The notes under the pieces were generated by a model. The model searched no databases. It was not told the origin of the DNA and was given only the letters and a program-made list of their open reading frames with translations. A DNA stretch of 14,171 bases from JBFHES01 sp041584015 (GTDB taxonomy: Bacteria; Bacteroidota; Bacteroidia; Bacteroidales; M50B96): contig JBFHES010000107.1 in NCBI GenBank assembly GCA_041584015.1, forward strand, positions 1 to 14,171, written 5' to 3'. Below, piece by piece: positions 1 to 6,868 of the stretch. Within the stretch, counting starts at the first letter, position 1; each line of letters begins with the position of its first letter. A program made the translations under genes and the position numbers.

Positions 1-27
1 TGCTGCATGCAAACAAATGCTGTGTGA

Positions 28-723
28 TTAGCCGTTTTCGCTAATGCGTTTTAGCGCAGCTACATCTTGCACCTGAAATTGTTTGCCTTCAATTGTAATA
101 AGCTTTTCCTCCTTAAACTTCTTTAGCATTCGAATCACATTTTCTGTAGACATGCCCGTAAGTTCTGCCAAATCTTTACGCGATAGATGCAAGTCAAATT
201 CATTTGATTTGTAAATTCTTTCAGATAGGCAAAGTATTATGTCTGCTAATCTGCCGTACGACTGTTTTCTGGTTAAGCAAAAGAAACGGCCGTAGATCTG
301 TAGATTGTTCTCAGTTAATATGTTGATTATCTCGGAAGCAAAAATTGAGTTCGTTTTAATGAGTTTTCTGAACACATTTATATCAATCAGCTTTATCTCA
401 GAATCAACATATGCGGTAGATGAATATTGAAAAATGGTGTTCCCTTCGAATATGGATGTTAGTCCAACAAGATTGCCCGAAGGAATGATTTTAAGGATTA
501 AATTGTCAGATTTTCCTTCAACATAAATTTTGGCAAGACCATTGATGACAAGCATTACATGTGATGCAAAAGTACCCTGTTTGCAGATGAATTCTCCCTT
601 GCTAAATTTTACGGTAACGCTATTTGAATCAATAAGTTCTGTTTCTTCTGCGCTGAGTTTTTCGAAACATCTACACGACGAGCTGGAAACGGTACAAGAT
701 GTTAAAACATTGTGTGTAGTCAT
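28..723 (-). CDS. Crp/Fnr family transcriptional regulator (first of two)
   Basis: A 231-residue cytoplasmic DNA-binding protein of the Crp/Fnr family. Residues about 30-125 form the cyclic-nucleotide-binding-like beta-roll (FSKGEFICKQG near 40-50), followed by a dimerisation helix and a C-terminal winged helix-turn-helix (LSRKDLAELTGMSTENVIRM). Aligned by eye with E. coli CRP RETVGR, the recognition helix reads TENVIR: it keeps the Glu and the last Arg but has Thr in place of the first Arg. That favours an FNR-like TGAT half-site over the CRP TGTGA site. The N terminus carries Cys10, Cys17 and Cys19, but no Cys is seen where FNR has its central ligand, so an Fe-S sensor is uncertain. The gene is divergent from the rhodanese operon, with an FNR-like palindrome between them, so it probably controls that operon and itself. 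The family call is firm; the ligand and targets are inferred. Confidence 0.93.
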   Translation of the reverse strand: MTTHNVLTSCTVSSSSCRCFEKLSAEETELIDSNSVTVKFSKGEFICKQGTFASHVMLVINGLAKIYVEGKSDNLILKIIPSGNLVGLTSIFEGNTIFQYSSTAYVDSEIKLIDINVFRKLIKTNSIFASEIINILTENNLQIYGRFFCLTRKQSYGRLADIILCLSERIYKSNEFDLHLSRKDLAELTGMSTENVIRMLKKFKEEKLITIEGKQFQVQDVAALKRISENG

Positions 724-746
724 AAATTTCCCCCAATAATATTGTT

Positions 747-754
747 CAAATATA
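747..754 (-). promoter_or_regulatory. Candidate -7 promoter element of the first crp/fnr gene
   Basis: Read on the minus strand this is TATATTTG, a full match to the Bacteroidota -7 consensus TAnnTTTG, 23 bases upstream of the ATG at 723. No good -33 TTTG lies at the expected spacing. Instead, about 19 bases upstream, comes the gene-proximal half of the FNR-like palindrome, so a bound regulator would occupy the -33 region. This is a motif match only; no start site is known. Confidence 0.5.
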
Positions 755-773
755 ACTATTTGTCAGCTAAAAA

Positions 774-789
774 CATGATCTGAATCATG
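774..789. promoter_or_regulatory. FNR/CRP-type operator palindrome
   Basis: CATGAT-CTGA-ATCATG is a perfect inverted repeat of 6-bp arms around a 4-bp spacer. Its core TGAT-N4-ATCA equals the core of the E. coli FNR site (TTGAT-N4-ATCAA). It lies in the 179-bp region between the divergent crp/fnr gene and the first rhodanese gene. Its centre is roughly 38-42 bases upstream of the start site predicted from the TATATTTG element, near the class II activator position, and about 120 bases upstream of the rhodanese ATG at 903. The adjacent Crp/Fnr protein is the natural candidate to bind it, but binding is inferred. Confidence 0.62.
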
Positions 790-902
790 ATTTAGTCTAT
801 TGAATGACTGCCAGAAGCTTATTACCTATCATCCCAATTTGTTTCACATTTTACTTTTCAAATGCAAGATTTGTATAGGTCAAATTTTAAAAAATATTAG
901 TC

Positions 903-1445
903 ATGATGAGAAACCGAATATTGAATTCATTTATAGTTGTTGCAGCAGCTATTTTGTTATTCAGTTGTGAGTCGAAAGTTACAAACAAACAGTTTGAAAA
1001 TGTTGATGCTCTCGTTGAAAGCGTAAAATCATCAATTACGGAAATTTCTGTTGATGATATGAAAGTGGTTTACGAAGGAGATGAGCCTTATTTAATTATT
1101 GATGTGCGTGAAGGAAATGAGTTTAACAATGCATACATTCCTGGGGCTATTAATATTCCAAGAGGCTTAATCGAGTTTCGTATTGCTAAAGAATCTTATT
1201 GGGAAGAGGAGATGTTGTACATGCCTCTAAAAGAAGAGTTGATTTTTGTGTGTTGCAAAAAAGGACACCGTGGTGCCCTAGCTGCTGCTGCATTACAAAG
1301 CATGGGGTATACCAATGTGAAAAATGTTGCTGGTGGTGTAAATGCATGGAAAGCTGCTTATCCTGATTTAGTTGAAAAGAATGAAGTTGCAGGTGGTGCT
1401 CCAATGATGGGTGCTAGTGCAGGTTCTGATGATGGAGGATGTTAA
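903..1445 (+). CDS. Single-domain rhodanese lipoprotein with a C-terminal cysteine tail
   Basis: A 180-residue exported lipoprotein sulfurtransferase. Residues 1-21 are a lipoprotein signal ending in the lipobox LFSC, with Cys22 the predicted acylated residue. One rhodanese domain follows (about 45-155): the LIIDVRE strand at 64-70, an AYIPGAINIP segment, and the active loop C118-KKGH-R123, which fits the CxxxxR sulfurtransferase loop with Cys118 as persulfide carrier; Cys117 precedes it. After the domain comes a Gly/Ala/Met-rich tail of about 20 residues ending in GGC, so Cys180 is the last residue. It is the first gene of the plus-strand operon, followed after 58 bases by a second rhodanese lipoprotein. 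Likely role: binding and transfer of sulfane sulfur at the outer or inner membrane, like periplasmic Sud, ahead of the Psr-like reductase downstream. The domain call is firm, the role inferred. Confidence 0.9.
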   Translation: MMRNRILNSFIVVAAAILLFSCESKVTNKQFENVDALVESVKSSITEISVDDMKVVYEGDEPYLIIDVREGNEFNNAYIPGAINIPRGLIEFRIAKESYWEEEMLYMPLKEELIFVCCKKGHRGALAAAALQSMGYTNVKNVAGGVNAWKAAYPDLVEKNEVAGGAPMMGASAGSDDGGC

Positions 1446-1503
1446 TCATAAAATTATACATTATTAAAGTTATCCAATCTATTAATTTAAATTTTTATTT
1501 ATT

Positions 1504-2502
1504 ATGAAAAAGTTATCGTTTTACTTAATCGCATTCTTGCTAGTTGGTGCTGTTTTTACAAGTTGTAAAGATGATGAGACTGTTGATGAAATTGATCCAG
1601 TTTCTGTTTTAAAAGATCACCTTGTAAGTACTGACATGGATCTTGACCATGTAATTAAAAATGCTGACGGTGCAAAATTTGTAACCGGTGCACCTGCTGA
1701 GGCAGATCTACAAGGATTTTTAGATGCTAATTACATTATGGACATTCGTTCAGCTGAAAACTTTGCTGATGGTCATATCGAAGGTGCGGTTAATGTTGCT
1801 TTTGCTGATATTCTTACAGCTGCTGCTGCTGCTGACAAGAAGATTTTAGTTGTATGTTACACAGGTCAAACAGCTTGTTATGCAACTTCATTATTACGTT
1901 TATATGGTTACCAAGATGCTCAAGCTCTTAAGTGGGGAATGAGTGGTTGGAATGCTGACCTAGCTGGTAGCTGGAATTCAAATTGTGGTGACTATGGTCA
2001 TAACAATGTAAACTGGTCATACGAGCCAGCTCCTGCAAACATGGCTTACGAAGCTGCTACTTTTAGTTCTACTTTAGAAGATGGTGAAGCTATCTTAAAA
2101 GAAAGAGTTGAAGCTGTTGTTGCTGAAGGTTTCAAAGGTGTAGGTGGAAGCGCTGTTCTTGATGCTCCAACTGACTATTTCGTGAACAACTATTTCTCAG
2201 AGTCACATTACACAATTTTTGGACACATTGCTGGTGCTTACAGAATCAATCCTTTATTAATTGGTGATGATAGTGCTTTAGGTTTAGATCCAGCAAAACA
2301 AGTTGTAACTTATTGTTACACTGGACAAACTTCTGCTGTAATTAGTGCTTATCTAAACGTTTTAGGTTATGATGCTTATAGCCTTAAGTTTGGAATGAAC
2401 GGAATGTATAACACCAACGCAGGTTGGGGAACTCCTGAAGATGATGTAACAAATCAGTGGGGTTATGATTCAAATCCAAAATCACTTCCAGTAGTATTGT
2501 AA
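1504..2502 (+). CDS. Tandem-rhodanese lipoprotein, predicted surface-exposed
   Basis: A 332-residue lipoprotein with a signal sequence ending in FTSC (Cys21 acylated). The next residues, KDDE, match the lipoprotein export signal that sends Capnocytophaga and Flavobacterium lipoproteins to the cell surface. Two rhodanese domains follow, about 60-155 and 205-305. The first has IMDIRS, a DGHIEGAVN segment and the loop CYTGQT (Cys118); the second has FGHIAGAY and again CYTGQT (Cys271). Both active cysteines are present, unlike classical tandem rhodaneses where one domain is dead, but Thr stands where the loop Arg is usual. A run of six codons gives poly-Ala near 106-110. Codons such as GCT and GGT dominate, hinting at high expression. 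Probably collects sulfane sulfur outside the cell or at the outer membrane; the precise substrate is unknown. A hairpin follows the stop. Confidence 0.88.
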   Translation: MKKLSFYLIAFLLVGAVFTSCKDDETVDEIDPVSVLKDHLVSTDMDLDHVIKNADGAKFVTGAPAEADLQGFLDANYIMDIRSAENFADGHIEGAVNVAFADILTAAAAADKKILVVCYTGQTACYATSLLRLYGYQDAQALKWGMSGWNADLAGSWNSNCGDYGHNNVNWSYEPAPANMAYEAATFSSTLEDGEAILKERVEAVVAEGFKGVGGSAVLDAPTDYFVNNYFSESHYTIFGHIAGAYRINPLLIGDDSALGLDPAKQVVTYCYTGQTSAVISAYLNVLGYDAYSLKFGMNGMYNTNAGWGTPEDDVTNQWGYDSNPKSLPVVL

Positions 2503-2511
2503 ATAATTATT

Positions 2512-2534
2512 GAAGGCACCTACAAGGTGCCTTC
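2512..2534 (+). terminator. Intercistronic hairpin, terminator or attenuator
   Basis: GAAGGCACC-TACAA-GGTGCCTTC is a perfect 9-bp stem with a 5-base loop, beginning 9 bases after the tandem-rhodanese stop and followed by a pyrimidine-rich TTTCTCCCTTTC. The U run is weak, and the porin gene starts 29 bases after the stem. It may therefore cause partial termination or protect the upstream mRNA 3' end, giving more rhodanese lipoprotein than porin. Confidence 0.65.
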
Positions 2535-2563
2535 TTTCTCCCTTTCAATAAAACACAATTAAG

Positions 2564-3583
2564 ATGAAAAACATTTATAAGCTTTTACTTGTAGCAATCT
2601 TCTTCTCATTATCACAAGCATCTTTTGCACAAGGTTGCGAAGAGCCTTCAAACGATGAAGATGGCGCTAAACTTTTTGGTTTCTTTCAACCTGAGTTTGA
2701 CTATAAAATGACCGACCCGAATGTAAATACATTCAAATTTAAAAGAGCTAGAATTGGTGTAACCGGAAATATCCCTTACGATTTTTCATATTATGTTGTT
2801 ATGGAAAACAGTAAGTTTGTTAGTTCAACTGGTCATCCATATTTACTCGATGCATTTATTTCATACAAACGATTCAAGTGGGCTACTGTTTCTGTAGGTT
2901 CATTTAAGCAGCCTTTCGGACAAGAAGTAAATACTTCATGTTCTGGTTTGCACACAATCACACGTGCCTCTGTTTCTGATCAACTTGTTGCTCCACAGCG
3001 CGACATGGGTATTATGTTAATGGGTGGTAACAACGATACTAAAGTAAAATATGCTTTAGCAATTATGAATGGTAGAGGTTTGTTATTTGAAGATAACAAC
3101 GCTAAAAAAGACATTATTGGACGCCTAACATTTAAGCCACTTGAGTTCTTAAGAATTGGTGGTAGCTATCGTTACGGATATCCGGTAAATAACGAAGACC
3201 GAAGATTATCATTCGCTGGTGAACTTCAGTTAGAGTATAACAATATTTTATTCCAGGCAGAATATATTTACGATGAAGGTGATTATTATGCTGCTGCAGG
3301 TGGTGGTTGTGGTGCTGAGCCTGTGCCATTAGGAAACAAAAGAGATGGTGCCTATGCGCAATTATTATACATGACTCCATGGAATCTTCAGCCAGTGGTA
3401 AAATTCGAAATGTTCGATTACGACAAGGATCTTGAAAATACAGAAGAAAATATTATCACTGCTGGTGTTAACTATTGGTTTAACGACTGGACCAGAATTC
3501 AGGTAAACTATCGTTACCGTGCTGAGATTGGTAATGAAGTGAAAAACGATGATATCCTTGTACAACTACAGGTTAAATTCTAA
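2564..3583 (+). CDS. Phosphate-selective porin O/P (OprP/OprO-like) outer-membrane porin
   Basis: A 339-residue outer-membrane beta-barrel. Residues 1-22 form a Sec signal peptide (cleavage likely after ASFA), and the chain ends in Phe after alternating polar/hydrophobic residues (LVQLQVKF), the usual barrel insertion signal. The segment FKFKRARIGVTG at about 57-68, then repeated amphipathic strands with aromatic girdles, fits the phosphate-selective porin O/P family, which is common in Bacteroidota; at 339 residues it is on the short side. Three Cys (near 25, 126 and 249) are unusual in a porin. It sits between two secreted sulfurtransferase genes, so the cargo is more likely a sulfur oxyanion or polysulfide than phosphate. 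The family call is good; the substrate is inferred from context alone. Confidence 0.87.
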   Translation: MKNIYKLLLVAIFFSLSQASFAQGCEEPSNDEDGAKLFGFFQPEFDYKMTDPNVNTFKFKRARIGVTGNIPYDFSYYVVMENSKFVSSTGHPYLLDAFISYKRFKWATVSVGSFKQPFGQEVNTSCSGLHTITRASVSDQLVAPQRDMGIMLMGGNNDTKVKYALAIMNGRGLLFEDNNAKKDIIGRLTFKPLEFLRIGGSYRYGYPVNNEDRRLSFAGELQLEYNNILFQAEYIYDEGDYYAAAGGGCGAEPVPLGNKRDGAYAQLLYMTPWNLQPVVKFEMFDYDKDLENTEENIITAGVNYWFNDWTRIQVNYRYRAEIGNEVKNDDILVQLQVKF

Positions 3584-3604
3584 TCGATTAAAAAATTCAA
3601 AACA

Positions 3605-4444
3605 ATGAAAACTAGATTATACCTATTAGCATTAATATTTGTATTACCTCTTTTCGGTAACACACAAGATTTAATTGCAGTTAAAGATGCAGCTAAATTA
3701 ATAAAGAACCCTGACGCAGTAATCGTTGCTTGCGTTAAGCCTGAAGATTATAAAAAAGTTCACATTACAAATTCTGTGAATATTTATCATAAAGATTTAT
3801 GTAATAATGAGCCTGTAAAAAGTATCGTAAAATCTGCTGATGAACTAGCAGCTATTTTTGGTGCACAAGGTATTTCTGCAGACAAACAAATTATTTTATA
3901 CGATGCTGGATCATACAAATATGCAGGTCGTGTTTATTGGATTCTTAAGTACATGGGTGCTGAGAATGTTAAAATTATTGATGGAAATATTGAGGCCTGG
4001 AAAAAAGGAAGAAAGCCGGTAACTAAGAACCCAACGAAAGTTCAGCCAGCTACTTTTACTCCAAAAGTAAATGCAGGTGCCTTAGCAAACATTGCTGATG
4101 TAAAAGCAGGAAAAGCTATCTTGGTTGATGTACGTCCGGTTGGCGAATTTAATGGAACTGAAGGTAAAGAGGAAAAGAAAGGTCATATTCCGAATGCAGT
4201 AAACTTCCATTTTGAAGATGTAAAAGCAGCAAATGGTACAATTAAACCGAAGGCTGAATTACAAGCTATGTTTACAAAAGCAGGATTAACAGCTGATAAA
4301 GAAATCATTTTATATTGTACTTCAAGCGTAAGAGCTGGTGTTGTTTATATGGCACTTACCTCAATTCTTGGATACAAAAATGTTAAAGTATACGACGGTG
4401 CTGTCTACGAGTGGGTGGCTAAAGGCAACAACGTTGTAAAATAA
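3605..4444 (+). CDS. Secreted two-domain thiosulfate sulfurtransferase (rhodanese)
   Basis: A 279-residue periplasmic sulfurtransferase of the TST/SseA type. Residues 1-20 are a Sec signal (cleavage near FGNTQD, no lipobox), so the protein should be soluble in the periplasm. The N-terminal rhodanese domain (about 22-140) has Asp100 in the position of the catalytic Cys (LYDAGSY), the normal structural-only form. The C-terminal domain (about 158-277) has LVDVRPVGEF, a GHIPNAVN segment and the active loop C238-TSSV-R243. It starts 21 bases after the porin stop and is the last gene before a terminator, so it is most likely cotranscribed with the porin. It could move sulfur between thiosulfate and an acceptor, supplying persulfide or polysulfide to the molybdenum reductase encoded next. 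The enzyme class is firm; acceptor and donor are not known. Confidence 0.92.
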   Translation: MKTRLYLLALIFVLPLFGNTQDLIAVKDAAKLIKNPDAVIVACVKPEDYKKVHITNSVNIYHKDLCNNEPVKSIVKSADELAAIFGAQGISADKQIILYDAGSYKYAGRVYWILKYMGAENVKIIDGNIEAWKKGRKPVTKNPTKVQPATFTPKVNAGALANIADVKAGKAILVDVRPVGEFNGTEGKEEKKGHIPNAVNFHFEDVKAANGTIKPKAELQAMFTKAGLTADKEIILYCTSSVRAGVVYMALTSILGYKNVKVYDGAVYEWVAKGNNVVK

Positions 4445-4460
4445 CCAACTCATAATCGGT

Positions 4461-4493
4461 TAGCAGGGCAGCAATGCTGTCCTGTTATTTTTC
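4461..4493 (+). terminator. Rho-independent terminator after the rhodanese/porin operon
   Basis: CAGGGCAGC-AAT-GCTGTCCTG forms a 9-bp stem with one G-U pair, extendable by three outer pairs (TAG/TTA), followed directly by TTATTTTTC. It begins 16 bases after the rhodanese stop. It separates the sulfurtransferase/porin unit from the reductase genes and implies that the latter have their own promoter. Confidence 0.8.
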
Positions 4494-4511
4494 TATCCCT
4501 TAACGGGGATA
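4494..4511. repeat. Small inverted repeat after the terminator
   Basis: TATCCC-TTAACG-GGGATA is a 6-bp inverted repeat right after the terminator U tract. It could be a second weak hairpin or a protein-binding site for the reductase promoter, which must lie between here and 4640. No clear TAnnTTTG element or TGAT-N4-ATCA site is visible in that stretch. Confidence 0.35.
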
Positions 4512-4553
4512 AAGCAAACAAGCAAACTTAATTATCCTTCGCGAGGCTCTTCA

Positions 4554-4600
4554 CAGTTAGACATTTTGAGATTGCAGCTCAAAAATGTCAATACTAACTG
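4554..4600 (+). promoter_or_regulatory. Leader hairpin upstream of the molybdenum reductase gene
   Basis: CAGTTAG (4554-4560) pairs with CTAACTG (4594-4600), and ACATTTTGAG (4561-4570) pairs with CTCAAAAATGT (4578-4588) with one bulged base. The loop is ATTGCAG and the 3' side has a 5-base CAATA bulge. It has no U tract after it and lies just ahead of the reductase start, so it is not a simple terminator. It could control translation or stability of the mRNA, or be an operator. It resembles no riboswitch I can name. Confidence 0.5.
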
Positions 4601-4639
4601 CACGAAGACATGCGGCGAAGACACGCAAATTATGATCCG

Positions 4640-6868
4640 ATGAAAAGAAGAAAATTTTTACAGATTACAACGCTTAGCGCTTCATCAGCTTTTTTTGCAA
4701 ACTCACTGTTCGATTCCCAATCGATTGGCGAGAAACGAAGATTAAAAAATAGCAGATATTTACGTTATCCAAACTTTTGCGAAGTCTGTTTCTGGAATTG
4801 TGCCGGATGGGTGTATTCCAGAGAAGATTCAGGCGTATGGAAAATTGTTGGTAACGACAAAGATCCAAATAGCAACGGAAGATTTTGTCCGAGAGGCACT
4901 GGTGGTGTAGGAATGTATAACGATACAGATCGCCTTAAAAAGCCAATGATTCGTGTTACCGAGAATGGAAAGGAAACATTCAAGCCGGTATCATGGGACA
5001 AAGCATTGAGCGTAATTGCAGAGAAATTTGCAGCCATTAAAGAAGAGCACGGAGCAGAGAGTATTGCACTCTTTAAGCATGGCTCAAGCGGTAAACATTT
5101 TAATAAATTACTTAAAGCTTTCGGATCACAAAATATTGCCGGACCTGCCTATGCACAATGTAAAGGTCCGCGCGAGGAAGCGTTTGATATAACATTTGGT
5201 AAACCACTTAAGTCGCCTGAACCACTTGATATTGATAACACCAAATGTCTGGTGTTAATTGGTTCGCATCTTGGCGAGAACATGCACAACGGACAAGTGC
5301 AGGAAATGTCGAATGCTATTGACAAAAAAGCGACAATCATAACTGTTGATCCACGTTTCTCAACAGCAGCAAGTAAATCTGATTTTTGGTTGCCAATTAA
5401 ACCGGCTACTGATATGGCACTGCTTCTTGCATGGACCAACGTTATTATCAACGAGAATCTTTTCGACAAAGAATATATTGAAAAGTACGCCATAGGCTTT
5501 GATGAACTTAAAGCACATGTACAGGAATTTACACCTGAATGGGCCGAGGAGAAAACTAATATTGAAGCTAGCGTTATTCGCGAAACGGCCAGGAAAATGG
5601 CCTATGCAGCACCTGCCGTAATTATTAACCCGGGACGACATGTAACCTGGTATGGCGACGATACACAGCGCTTAAGAGCTGTTGCTATATTGAATGCCTT
5701 GCTTGGTGCATATGGTCGTAAAGGTGGAATCTATTTTCCACAAAAAACCGGACTGCCTGGTTATCCTACACCTGCTTATCCAAAGCCAAAATGGGCTTGG
5801 AAAGATGTGGCTGATGGCAAATATCAGTTCGCAAAAAGCTCTATCACTAATGTGTTAATAGATGCGTCGAAGCCTGACTATCAAGGCGACAAAAAAATTA
5901 GAGCCTGGTTGGTTGCAGGAACAAACTTGCCGCTAACCATGCCCGATACCGAAGCAACAATTGCAGCAATAAATAATCTGGATTTCCTTGTAGCAGTAGA
6001 TACCATGCCGATGGAAATTACAGGATATGCAGATGTTGTTTTACCAGAGTGTACTTACATTGAGCGTCATGATGATATTCGTGTGGCACAAAACCGTATT
6101 CCTACATTAGCCATACGTGTGCCGGCTGCCCGTCCAAAATATCATTCAAAGCCAGGTTGGTGGATTGCTCAGCAATTAGGTATTAAGCTTGGTTTAGGCG
6201 ATTACTTTAATTACAATGATTACGAGGATGTGCTTAGATGGCAGCTCGACCAGATTGGAATGACCTATGAAGATGTGAAGAAACAGGGAGTTGTTCAGTT
6301 TGGTGTAGATGAGAAAAAGCTTTACATCGAAGGTTATGATGATTATCATTTTAAAACTGCATCAGGCAAAATTGAACTGTATTCACAGAAATTATTAGAT
6401 GCAGGTTTCGATCCATTGCCAGTATATACTGAGCATCCACAACCACCAAAAGATTTTTACCGACTAAACTACGGACGTGCACCTATGCATACCTTTAGTC
6501 GTACTTCAAATAATCCGAACCTTACCGACATGATGGCGGAAAATAAGGTGTGGGTTAATCCTAAAGTTGCAGCCGAATGGGGTTTAAGCAACGGCGAAGA
6601 AGTATTTCTTGAAAACCAGGATGGTGTGGTTTCATCATTCCCTATTAAAGTCCGGGTTACGGAAAGAATAAGACCCGATTCTGTGTATATGATCCATGGA
6701 TTTGGACATAGCAATAAGAAGCTAACACGCGCTCACGGAAAAGGAGCTAGCGATTCAGAATTAATTACAAACGTGCTTGTTGATCCATTAATGGGCGGTA
6801 CAGGTTTACGTGGGAATTTTGTGACTTTCAAAAAAGAAAAGGTAACTAAAGAGGAGGTTGAGTCATGA
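4640..6868 (+). CDS. Molybdopterin oxidoreductase catalytic subunit, polysulfide/thiosulfate reductase (PsrA/PhsA) type
   Basis: A Tat-exported, Mo-bisPGD enzyme of the DMSO reductase family, 742 residues from this start. The start is chosen because MKRRKFLQ at once gives a standard twin-arginine signal; an in-frame ATG at 4610 would add ten residues. The [4Fe-4S] motif is C-x2-C-x3-C-x28-C (Cys47, 50, 54 and 83; CEVCFWNC). Cys174 (AYAQCKGP) is the likely Mo ligand, as in Psr, Phs and Nap types. The C-terminal part holds the MopB dinucleotide-binding domain (LNYGRAPMHTFSRTSNNP). Length, Tat signal and the following ferredoxin and NrfD genes fit a periplasm-facing PsrABC/PhsABC complex; the rhodaneses upstream favour polysulfide or thiosulfate as substrate. 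Arsenate, tetrathionate or another oxyanion is not excluded. It overlaps the next gene by ATGA, so the two are translationally coupled. Confidence 0.9.
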   Translation: MKRRKFLQITTLSASSAFFANSLFDSQSIGEKRRLKNSRYLRYPNFCEVCFWNCAGWVYSREDSGVWKIVGNDKDPNSNGRFCPRGTGGVGMYNDTDRLKKPMIRVTENGKETFKPVSWDKALSVIAEKFAAIKEEHGAESIALFKHGSSGKHFNKLLKAFGSQNIAGPAYAQCKGPREEAFDITFGKPLKSPEPLDIDNTKCLVLIGSHLGENMHNGQVQEMSNAIDKKATIITVDPRFSTAASKSDFWLPIKPATDMALLLAWTNVIINENLFDKEYIEKYAIGFDELKAHVQEFTPEWAEEKTNIEASVIRETARKMAYAAPAVIINPGRHVTWYGDDTQRLRAVAILNALLGAYGRKGGIYFPQKTGLPGYPTPAYPKPKWAWKDVADGKYQFAKSSITNVLIDASKPDYQGDKKIRAWLVAGTNLPLTMPDTEATIAAINNLDFLVAVDTMPMEITGYADVVLPECTYIERHDDIRVAQNRIPTLAIRVPAARPKYHSKPGWWIAQQLGIKLGLGDYFNYNDYEDVLRWQLDQIGMTYEDVKKQGVVQFGVDEKKLYIEGYDDYHFKTASGKIELYSQKLLDAGFDPLPVYTEHPQPPKDFYRLNYGRAPMHTFSRTSNNPNLTDMMAENKVWVNPKVAAEWGLSNGEEVFLENQDGVVSSFPIKVRVTERIRPDSVYMIHGFGHSNKKLTRAHGKGASDSELITNVLVDPLMGGTGLRGNFVTFKKEKVTKEEVES

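Noticed and set aside
1..27. Terminator for the first Crp/Fnr gene at the left edge.
   Set aside because: Only a short TGCATGCA palindrome is visible and the window ends; nothing can be supported.
3902..3904. Asp in place of the catalytic Cys in the N-terminal domain of the third rhodanese, as a sign of decay.
   Set aside because: An inactive N-terminal domain with Asp here is the normal state of two-domain thiosulfate sulfurtransferases; the C-terminal Cys238 is intact.
4610..4639. In-frame ATG at 4610 as start of the molybdenum reductase subunit.
   Set aside because: The ATG at 4640 gives a compact, standard Tat signal (MKRRKFLQ), and the ten extra residues look like untranslated leader. 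The choice is likely, not certain.
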